From: Bacillota bacterium | Lineage (GTDB): Bacteria; Bacillota; Sulfobacillia; Thermaerobacterales; RSA17 | Assembly: GCA_017577485.1 (NCBI GenBank) | Contig: PKRI01000023.1 | Span: forward strand, 1 to 33,596 | DNA: 33,596 nucleotides | Reading direction: 5' to 3' | Shown: positions 19,430 through 25,286 of the stretch, one piece after another | Numbering within the stretch: the first letter of the stretch is position 1 | How the letters are laid out: each line of letters starts with the position of its first letter | Program-made: the position numbers and the translations under genes | Notes under the pieces: model-generated | The model's input: the letters and a program-made list of their open reading frames with translations, nothing else | What the model was told of the DNA's origin: nothing | Databases searched by the model: none

Positions 19430-20495
19430 CGCGCCTCCCCCCCAGCAGCAGCATGGCGTCACCGAAACTGAAAAACCGGTAGCGGCAGCGCACGGCTTCC
19501 CGGTAGGCCGCCCGGATGCGGTCGGGGCCGCAGAAAGCGGCCACCAGCATCAGCAGGGTGGACCGGGGCAGGTGCAGGTTGGTCAGCAGGGCGTCCACCA
19601 CCCGGAAGCGGTGGCCCGGCAGGATGAACAGTCCCGTCCGGCCTCGGCCCGGCCGGATGGTGCCGTCGGGCAGGGCCACCGACTCCAGGGTCCGGGTGAC
19701 GGTGGTGCCCACGGCCACCACACGGCCTCCCCGCCGCCGGGCGGCGGCCACCGCCTCCGCCGTGTCCTCGGGCACTTCATAGGGCTCCGGGTCCAGCACG
19801 TGGTCTTCCACGCGCCGGGTGCGCACCGGCCGGAAGGTGCCCGGGCCCACGTGCAGGGTGATCCGGGCCACGGTGACCCCCTGGGCCCGGAGCGTGTCCA
19901 GCAGGTCGGGGGTGAAGTGCAGGCCGGCGGTGGGCGCGGCGATGCTGCCCTCGTGCCGGGCGAACACCGTCTGGTAGCGCTCGGGATCCGGCGGCTGCCG
20001 CCGGATGTAGGGCGGCAGCGGCAGGCGGCCCAGCTGCCTCAGCCGCTGCTCCACGTGGGGTCCCTCGAAGCTCAGCACCCTCCCGCCCCGGTCGTCCCGG
20101 TCCAGGACCCGGCAGGTCAGGTCCTCGGCCAGCACCAGGGTGTCCCCGGGGCGGACCCGGCGGCCGGGCCTGACCATGGCGCGCCAGCGCTGGTGCTGGG
20201 GGACCTCCCCGCCGTCCAGCCGTTCCACCAGCAGGATCTCCACCGCCCCGCCGGCGCCGCCTGCGCGTCGGGCCGCCAGCCGGGCCGGGACCACCCGGGA
20301 ATCGTTGATCACGAGGCAGTCGCCGGGACGCAGCCACTGGGGCAATTCCCGGAAGCGGCGGTGGCGGATGCCGACGGAGCCGGCACCGGGCGGCACCACC
20401 ATCAGCCGCGAGTCGTCCCGCCGGGGTGCCGGTTCCTGGGCGATCAGTTCCTCAGGCAGCGGGTAATCGAACTGCTCGGCGTGCAGCCCCACCAC
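19404..20495 (-). CDS. queA: S-adenosylmethionine:tRNA ribosyltransferase-isomerase
   Basis: Enzyme (363 aa) that adds the ribosyl moiety of SAM to preQ1 in tRNA, giving epoxyqueuosine; it acts after Tgt. Family motifs are FDYPLPEELIAQEPAPRRDDSRLM at the N-terminus, INDSRVVPARL, SIAAPTAGLHFT and LHVGPGTFRPV, with NLHLPRSTLLMLVAAF near the C-terminus. The start is GTG 20495 or GTG 20492; the ribosome site is weak. The last residues (GGRRDGHPVHPA) run past the usual end and overlap tgt. Confidence 0.96.
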   Translation of the reverse strand: MVGLHAEQFDYPLPEELIAQEPAPRRDDSRLMVVPPGAGSVGIRHRRFRELPQWLRPGDCLVINDSRVVPARLAARRAGGAGGAVEILLVERLDGGEVPQHQRWRAMVRPGRRVRPGDTLVLAEDLTCRVLDRDDRGGRVLSFEGPHVEQRLRQLGRLPLPPYIRRQPPDPERYQTVFARHEGSIAAPTAGLHFTPDLLDTLRAQGVTVARITLHVGPGTFRPVRTRRVEDHVLDPEPYEVPEDTAEAVAAARRRGGRVVAVGTTVTRTLESVALPDGTIRPGRGRTGLFILPGHRFRVVDALLTNLHLPRSTLLMLVAAFCGPDRIRAAYREAVRCRYRFFSFGDAMLLLGGRRDGHPVHPA

Positions 20496-20541
20496 CCCGG
20501 GGGTGCGCCCGCGGCCGCGGGCGCCGCCGTTGGGGCCCCGG

Positions 20542-20763
20542 TCAACGGCGCAGGATCAGGTTGAGGATCAGGGTCAGGATCAGGCTCAGCAGCAGCGACG
20601 TGGCCAGCGGGAAGAAGAACGTGAAGTTGCCCCGCCGCCACACGATGTCGCCCGGCAGCCGGCCCAGGCCCAGGTAGCCGAGGAGCAGAAGAAGCAGCCC
20701 CAGGCCGGCCAGGATCAGGCCGGCCAGGATCAGAAAGCGCCCGAGACCGCTCAATTCGGGCAA
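20542..20763 (-). CDS. DUF2905 family small membrane protein
   Basis: Protein of 73 aa with two hydrophobic helices (about 8-30 and 50-70) flanking the conserved GRLPGDIVWRRGNFTFFFPLATSLLLS core of DUF2905. In many Firmicutes this gene sits between ruvB and queA; here queA follows but ruvB is absent. The start is TTG 20763 with GGGAGGG about 9 nt upstream. Function is not known. Confidence 0.88.
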   Translation of the reverse strand: MPELSGLGRFLILAGLILAGLGLLLLLLGYLGLGRLPGDIVWRRGNFTFFFPLATSLLLSLILTLILNLILRR

Positions 20764-20784
20764 CTGGCGTTCCCTCCCGGGCCC

Positions 20785-20790
20785 GAGTGT
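20785..20790 (-). promoter_or_regulatory. Possible extended -10 promoter before DUF2905-queA
   Basis: On the minus strand TGGTACACT gives a TG-extended -10 (TACACT, four of six matches to TATAAT) about 20 nt before the DUF2905 start codon, inside an 85 bp gap. No -35 is evident. It could give queA-tgt-yajC a promoter separate from yebC. Confidence 0.3.
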
Positions 20791-20848
20791 ACCACAGGAC
20801 CGGGAACCGGGAGGCGGGGCCCGTCCCGGCGGCGCCGGCGCCGGGCGG

Positions 20849-21454
20849 TCAGGGCCCGTGGTGCTCGACGATGCCCTCCAGGTACTCCCATGCCCGGTCC
20901 AGGCCCTGGACCGTGTGGCCGTTGAACAGAACCGCCAGGTCGCCGGGCGCCAGCAGGGCGGCTGCGATGCCGGGCCGTTCCTGCACGGGCCCGTCCAGCC
21001 CGGCGCCGGCCAGGATCACCACTTCACCGTCACGGATGGCCAGGGTGAAAGGCCGGGAGTCGGGGCAGTCGCCGGCCGGGTCCCGGGGCACCAGCAGCAC
21101 CTTGTCGGCGGCGAAGGACGCCACCCGCCACCCGGGCAGGGCCGCCTCCAGGCCGTCCCGGTCCAGCCCGGCCCGGCCGGCGCCGGCCGGTTCCCGCCAG
21201 CCCTGCACCCGCCGGCAGCGGCCGGCGGCGTCGAAGATCAGTTCCGTTCCGGCCTCGACGCGGGGTCCCGCGGGCGGCGGCGGGACCGGGGACTCCGCCG
21301 GCCCCGCGCCCGGCGCGGCGGGGCCGGCCTGGGGACCTACCGGCGCCCGCAGGCCTATCGCGCCCATTCCCCAGGCGGTCAGGGCGGCCGCCGCCGCCAG
21401 GGCGACCAGCGCCAGCACCACCCGCGGCAGCCGCCGGAAATCCGACGACAGCAA
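20849..21454 (-). CDS. BofC-like protein with C-terminal BofC domain
   Basis: Exported or membrane-anchored protein (201 aa). A single N-terminal hydrophobic segment (about 11-32) is followed by a Pro/Ala-rich linker and a globular C-terminal part. Features resembling the BofC C-terminal domain are RPFTLAIRDGEVVILAG, a middle region with ERPGIAAALLAPGD, and the terminal GHTVQGLDRAWEYLEGI. In Bacillus, BofC controls SpoIVB in the mother cell-forespore checkpoint, and bofC lies near ruvA, queA and tgt, which matches this position. The start is TTG 21454, with a GGGGGTGG run upstream; a LexA-like palindrome lies 27 bp further up. The similarity is moderate, so BofC function is a hypothesis. Confidence 0.65.
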   Translation of the reverse strand: MLSSDFRRLPRVVLALVALAAAAALTAWGMGAIGLRAPVGPQAGPAAPGAGPAESPVPPPPAGPRVEAGTELIFDAAGRCRRVQGWREPAGAGRAGLDRDGLEAALPGWRVASFAADKVLLVPRDPAGDCPDSRPFTLAIRDGEVVILAGAGLDGPVQERPGIAAALLAPGDLAVLFNGHTVQGLDRAWEYLEGIVEHHGP

Positions 21455-21480
21455 AACGAAGCCACCCCCGGGAATGTGGT

Positions 21481-21492
21481 GAACCAGTGTTC
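21481..21492. promoter_or_regulatory. LexA-like (DinR box) palindrome
   Basis: GAACCAGTGTTC fits the Gram-positive LexA core GAAC-N4-GTTC at all eight positions. It is 27 bp upstream of the BofC-like gene (minus strand), at the locus where ruvCAB, SOS genes in many bacteria, would be expected. No clear -10 is visible nearby, so function is unproven. Confidence 0.4.
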
Positions 21493-21564
21493 CCGTCGGG
21501 GCGGCCTTTCATCCGCCGCGCCGGCCCCAGGGCGCCGCGGCCGGCGCCTCAGGACCGGGGCGCG

Positions 21565-22329
21565 TCAGGCGTCGGCGCCGAAGGCGGCCATGACCTCCTC
21601 GGCGATGTCGTAGTTGCCGTAGACCTCCTGGACGTCGTCGTGGTCCTCCAGGGCGTCCAGCAGCCGGAGCAGCTGCTCGGCTTCCCGGCCTTCCAGCCGC
21701 ACCTGGGTCTGGGGCAGCAGGGTCACGTCGGCGGTGTTGAACTGGGTGACGCCGGCCGCCTCCAGGCTCTGCCGGACCGCCTCCAGGGCTTCCGGCGCCG
21801 TGATGATCTCGTATACGTCGCCTTCCACCCGCACGTCCTCGGCATCGGCCTCCAGGGCCGCCATCATCAGCGTCTCCTCGTCGACGCCCGCCGAGGCCCG
21901 GTCGATGGTGATCAGCCCCTTGCGCTCGAACTGCCAGGCGACGCTGCCCTTCTCGCCCAGGCTGCCGCCGTGCTTGGAGAAGATGTGGCGGATCTCGCCG
22001 GCGGCCCGGTTGCGGTTGTCGGTCACCACCCGCACCATCAGGGCCACGCCTCCCGGCCCGTAGCCCTCGTACATCAACTCTTCGTAGGCAGCGCCTTCCA
22101 GCTCGCCGGTACCCCGCTTGATGGCGCGCTCGATGTTCTCGTTGGGGACGCCGAACTGCCGGGCCTTTTCCAGGGCCGCCCGCAGCCGCGGGTTGATGTC
22201 GGGGTCGCCGCCGCCCATGCGGGCGGCCATGGTGATCTCCCGGGCCATCTTGGAGAAGATCTTGCCCTTCTTGGCGTCCTGGCGGGCTTTACGATGTTTA
22301 CGGTTGGCCCACTGGGAATGACCGGCCAT
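21565..22329 (-). CDS. yebC: YebC/PmpR family regulator
   Basis: Conserved protein (254 aa) of the YebC family, linked to transcription regulation and, in recent work, to ribosome assistance at difficult proline sequences. The sequence begins MAGHSQWANRKHRKARQDAKKGKIFSK, the hallmark N-terminus, and ends in the expected acidic C-terminal domain (EDHDDVQEVYGNYDI). ATG 22329 has AGGAGGGAG 6-7 nt upstream; eight more codons are open but not family-like. It follows nadE by 31 nt. Confidence 0.96.
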   Translation of the reverse strand: MAGHSQWANRKHRKARQDAKKGKIFSKMAREITMAARMGGGDPDINPRLRAALEKARQFGVPNENIERAIKRGTGELEGAAYEELMYEGYGPGGVALMVRVVTDNRNRAAGEIRHIFSKHGGSLGEKGSVAWQFERKGLITIDRASAGVDEETLMMAALEADAEDVRVEGDVYEIITAPEALEAVRQSLEAAGVTQFNTADVTLLPQTQVRLEGREAEQLLRLLDALEDHDDVQEVYGNYDIAEEVMAAFGADA

Positions 22330-22360
22330 GAAACTCCCTCCTGCTTGCGGCAACAGGCCC

Positions 22361-23125
22361 TTACGGCAGCAGGCCCGGCGCGATGGGCGGCAGGGACCGC
22401 TTGTGGGCGCTGGCCCGGCGCAGGGCCTCCACGCGCATGACGTCTTCGGGGCTGCCGCCTTCTCCGGCCAGGATGCGGTCGATGGCCTCGTAGGTAAGGC
22501 CCAGTTCCTCCTCGTCGGTCTGCCCCTGCCACAGCGCCGCCGTGGGCGGCCGGGTCACGATCCGCTCCGGCACGCCCAGGTGCCGGGCCACGGCCCGCAC
22601 CTCGCGCTTCAGCAGGGACGCCAGCGGCAGCAGGTCCGCGGCGCCGTCGCCGAACTTGGTGAAGTAACCCAACTCCAGTTCCGCCCGGTTGTCGGTGCCC
22701 ACCACCAGGTAGCCCAGCAGGTTGGCGTGGTAATACAGCGTGATCATGCGGAGCCGCGGCTTGAGGTTGGCCCGTGCCATGGCCTGCCGGCCGGGATCCG
22801 TATCACCGGCAGGGCCCAGGACCCGAACCAGCGTCTCAAAGATCGGCGTCAGGTCCACGGTCTTCACCGGGATGTCGAAGGTGGCCGCCACCAGGGCCGC
22901 GTCCTCGGCATCGGCCGGCGGGCTGTCGCAGGGCATGATCAGGGCCAGGCAGTCCCGGCCGAAAGCCCGGCGGCAGAGGGCCCCGGTCACCGCCGAGTCC
23001 ACCCCCCCGCTCAACCCGAACACGACGCCCCGCGCGCCTGCCTGCTCCACCTGCCGGCGCAGCCACTGAACGGTCTGCTCCACCCAGCGCTCCAGCGCTT
23101 GGGCCGGGGGAACGCCGCCTGCCAC
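22361..23125 (-). CDS. nadE: NH3-dependent NAD+ synthetase
   Basis: Final enzyme of NAD biosynthesis (254 aa): amidates deamido-NAD with ammonia and ATP. The ATP-pyrophosphatase loop SGGVDS is at 39-44; GTDNRAELELGYFTKFGDGAADLLP and TRPPTAALWQGQTDEEELG are characteristic. There is no N-terminal glutaminase domain, hence the ammonia-dependent form. GTG 23125 is chosen because AAGGAGG (23140-23134) lies 8 nt before it; an in-frame ATG at 23146 lies upstream of that ribosome site. It leads the long minus-strand cluster that runs to position 11299. Confidence 0.95.
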   Translation of the reverse strand: MAGGVPPAQALERWVEQTVQWLRRQVEQAGARGVVFGLSGGVDSAVTGALCRRAFGRDCLALIMPCDSPPADAEDAALVAATFDIPVKTVDLTPIFETLVRVLGPAGDTDPGRQAMARANLKPRLRMITLYYHANLLGYLVVGTDNRAELELGYFTKFGDGAADLLPLASLLKREVRAVARHLGVPERIVTRPPTAALWQGQTDEEELGLTYEAIDRILAGEGGSPEDVMRVEALRRASAHKRSLPPIAPGLLP

Positions 23126-23144
23126 GGGCGTCACCTCCTTCCCC

Positions 23145-23172
23145 ATTCTAGCGGAAGCGCAGCCGCCGTCCA
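23145..23172 (-). promoter_or_regulatory. Possible sigma-A promoter of nadE
   Basis: On the minus strand TGGACG (23172-23167), a 16 bp spacer and TAGAAT (23150-23145) resemble TTGACA-TATAAT at four and five positions. The start point would fall almost on the ribosome site, giving a very short leader, which lowers confidence. Confidence 0.3.
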
Positions 23173-23216
23173 CGCGCGGGACGCGGCACGACCCCGCACC
23201 CCTTCGGCGCCCGGCC

Positions 23217-23224
23217 CATAGACT
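23217..23224 (+). promoter_or_regulatory. Possible sporulation sigma-E -10 box of yunB
   Basis: CATAGACT resembles the sigma-E -10 CATACAnT at six of seven defined positions. A start near 23231 would place GAGGGG (23236-23241) and GTG 23248 at normal distances. No -35 is recognised. In Bacillus subtilis yunB belongs to the sigma-E regulon. Confidence 0.35.
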
Positions 23225-23247
23225 GGGTGGCGCGTGAGGGGATGGCC

Positions 23248-23898
23248 GTGCGGCGCCGACGCGCAAGCAGCGGACGAGCAGCCTTCCTGGCGCTGGTGCT
23301 GGTGCTGGTGCTCGGGGGTACCTGGGTGCACCGGACCATGGCGCCGGTGCTGATGGCTTTCGCCGCCAAGCAGGTGGAAATCCTGGCGGTGGACGCCGTC
23401 ACCCGCGCCGTGCGCCAGCGTATCGCCGACCAGGTGGCCTACGAGGACCTGGTCCACATCCAGCGGGACGCCGGAGGCCGCGTCACCGTGCTGCAGGTCA
23501 ACACCGGCGCCCTCAGCGGCGTCCTGGCCGGGGTCGAGGAGGCGGCCCTGGAGGCCCTGCGCCACCTGCGCGGCACCTCTTTCGACATCCCGCTGGGCGT
23601 CCTGCTGGGCCAGCACGTGTTCGCCGCCTACGGGCCCCGGGTCAAGGCCCGCGCGTTGACCCTCGGCGCACCATCGGTGGCCTTCGACCAGGCCTTCGAG
23701 GCGGCCGGCATCAACCAGACCCGCCACACCATTTATCTGGTGATCACGGCCCGCATGCGGGTCCTGGTGCCCCTGATGGCGGAGGAAACGGAGGTCACGA
23801 CCCGGCTGCCGCTGGTGGAAACGGTCATCGTCGGGCCCGTGCCGGACCACTACCTGAATTTCGACTGGCCGTGGCTCCGGCCGCCGGCGGCTCCCTAG
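23248..23898 (+). CDS. yunB: Sporulation protein YunB
   Basis: Membrane-anchored sporulation protein (216 aa). One N-terminal hydrophobic segment (about 11-27, with an LVLVLVL run) is followed by the conserved body: YEDLVHIQRDAGGRVTVLQVN, IPLGVLLGQHVFAAYGPRV, AGINQTRHTIYLVI and ETVIVGPVPDHYLNF. These blocks are diagnostic of YunB, which supports spore formation in the mother cell. GTG 23248 is preferred (GAGGGG 6 nt upstream); GTG 23227 and ATG 23242 are alternatives. It is divergent from nadE and ends 18 bp from the convergent tyrS. Confidence 0.92.
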   Translation: MRRRRASSGRAAFLALVLVLVLGGTWVHRTMAPVLMAFAAKQVEILAVDAVTRAVRQRIADQVAYEDLVHIQRDAGGRVTVLQVNTGALSGVLAGVEEAALEALRHLRGTSFDIPLGVLLGQHVFAAYGPRVKARALTLGAPSVAFDQAFEAAGINQTRHTIYLVITARMRVLVPLMAEETEVTTRLPLVETVIVGPVPDHYLNFDWPWLRPPAAP

Positions 23899-23916
23899 CG
23901 GGCCGGTGCGGCCCCG

Positions 23917-25158
23917 TCAGCCCAGGCGGAGGCGGGCGAAGCGGCGCCGGCCCACGCGGACCACACTCCCGTCGGACACGGCCACCGCCGCCTGCTCGTC
24001 GTCGATGCGGCGGCCATCCACCGACACGGCGCCCTGGCGGACCATGCGCCGGGCCTCGCTGCGGCTTTCCACCAGGCCCGCGGCCACCAGCAGGTCCACC
24101 ACCCGCGCGGCGCCCGACCGGACCATCTCCGGCTCCAGCCGCACCTCAGGAATGTCCTCGGGCAGTTCCCGCCGCTGGAACACCTGGACGAAGCGCTCTT
24201 CAGCCTCGCGGGCCGCTGCCTCGCCGTGGTACTGGGTCACCAGCAGCCGCGCCAGCATCATCTTGGCGTCCCGCGGGTTGAGGTCACCGGAGGCCATCGC
24301 CTGCCGGATCCGCTCGATCTCGGCTTCCGGCATGTCGGTCAGCAGTTCCAGGTACGGCACGATCAGCGGGTCGGGAATGGACATGGTCTTGCCGTACATC
24401 TCGCCGGGCGGGTCCGTCAGGCCGATGTAGTTGCCCAGGCTCTTGGACATCTTCTCCACGCCGTCGGTGCCCACCAGCAGCGGCATCAGCAGGGCCACCT
24501 CAGGCTCCTGCCCGTACTCCCGCTGCACGTCCCGGGCCACCAGCAGGTTGAACTTCTGGTCGGTGCCTCCCAGCTCCACGTCGGCTTCCAGGGCCACCGA
24601 ATCATAGGCCTGCATCAGGGGGTAGAACAACTCGTGCAGGGAGATGGGCTGGCCGGTTTCCAGGCGGTTCTTGAAATCCTCCCGCTCCAGCATGCGCGCC
24701 ACGGTGTAGGTGGCGGCCAGGCGCAGCACGTCGTCGAAGCCCATCTCCTCGAACCATTCCTGGTAGACCAGCCGGGTCCGCTGCGGGTCCAGGATGCGGA
24801 AAACCTGGTCGGCGTAGGTGCGGGCGTTGGCCCGCACCTGTTCCACCGTCAGGGCGGGGCGGGTGGTCTTGCGGCCGGTGGGATCGCCGACCCGCGCGGT
24901 AAAGTCACCGATGACCAGGATCACCTGGTGGCCCAGGTCCTGGAACTGGCGCAGCTTGCGCAGCACCACCGTGTGGCCCAGGTGGATGTCGGGCGCCGAG
25001 GGGTCCATGCCCAGCTTGACCCGCAGCGGCCGCCCCTCCCGCAGCGACCGGGCCAGTTTCTCGCGCAGTTCGTGCTCTTCCAGGATCTCGACGGCGCCGC
25101 GGCGCAGCACCTGCATCTGGCGCTCCACCTCGGCCTGCACATGAGCGGCGGCGTTCAC
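23917..25158 (-). CDS. tyrS: Tyrosyl-tRNA synthetase
   Basis: Class I aminoacyl-tRNA synthetase (413 aa) charging tRNA-Tyr. The HIGH-type motif is HLGH (59-62), and KMSKS is at 236-240; a C-terminal S4 RNA-binding domain (about 345-410) contains VDLLVAAGLVESRSEARRMVRQGAVSVDG. The length and the HLGH form fit the TyrZ-like branch. GTG 25158 has GGGAGGG about 7 nt upstream; the longer open frame adds 52 unlikely residues. The leader of about 85-100 nt is too short for a T-box riboswitch, and no T-box core was seen. Confidence 0.96.
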   Translation of the reverse strand: MNAAAHVQAEVERQMQVLRRGAVEILEEHELREKLARSLREGRPLRVKLGMDPSAPDIHLGHTVVLRKLRQFQDLGHQVILVIGDFTARVGDPTGRKTTRPALTVEQVRANARTYADQVFRILDPQRTRLVYQEWFEEMGFDDVLRLAATYTVARMLEREDFKNRLETGQPISLHELFYPLMQAYDSVALEADVELGGTDQKFNLLVARDVQREYGQEPEVALLMPLLVGTDGVEKMSKSLGNYIGLTDPPGEMYGKTMSIPDPLIVPYLELLTDMPEAEIERIRQAMASGDLNPRDAKMMLARLLVTQYHGEAAAREAEERFVQVFQRRELPEDIPEVRLEPEMVRSGAARVVDLLVAAGLVESRSEARRMVRQGAVSVDGRRIDDEQAAVAVSDGSVVRVGRRRFARLRLG

Positions 25159-25180
25159 GGCGCTCCCTCCCACACCGGCA

Positions 25181-25205
25181 GCCGGCCCGGAACCTCGGGG
25201 CCGGC
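25181..25205 (-). other. GC hairpin in the tyrS leader
   Basis: GCCGGCCC (25181-25188) and GGGCCGGC (25198-25205) form an 8 bp stem with a 9 nt loop, about 6 nt upstream of the ribosome site region of tyrS. Translation control is possible but unproven. Confidence 0.3.
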
Positions 25206-25245
25206 GCCGCGTCCATTCCCACGGAGCAGGTGTTCGGCTCGTACG

Positions 25246-25254
25246 TGCTATAAT
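25246..25254 (+). promoter_or_regulatory. Extended -10 promoter of the class A PBP gene
   Basis: TGCTATAAT is a perfect extended -10 (TGnTATAAT), the strongest promoter-like signal seen in the window. No -35 is needed for this class. The start would be near 25261, giving a leader of about 26 nt before ATG 25287. On the other strand TATTAT (25255-25250) could serve tyrS. Confidence 0.65.
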
Positions 25255-25286
25255 ACCGCAGTGCTCGCTCCGGGAGTGGTGCGGCC

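Noticed and set aside
20825..20845. Hairpin just after the BofC-like stop as a terminator
   Set aside because: 6 bp CCCGGC/GCCGGG stem without a T-run; not distinguishable from background in such GC-rich DNA.
23290..23315. Tandem GCTGGT-type repeat in yunB
   Set aside because: It encodes an LVLVLVL membrane segment; codon bias alone explains the repeat.
25159..25260. T-box riboswitch upstream of tyrS
   Set aside because: The leader is too short and no conserved T-box core (such as TGGNACC) is present; only a simple GC hairpin is seen.
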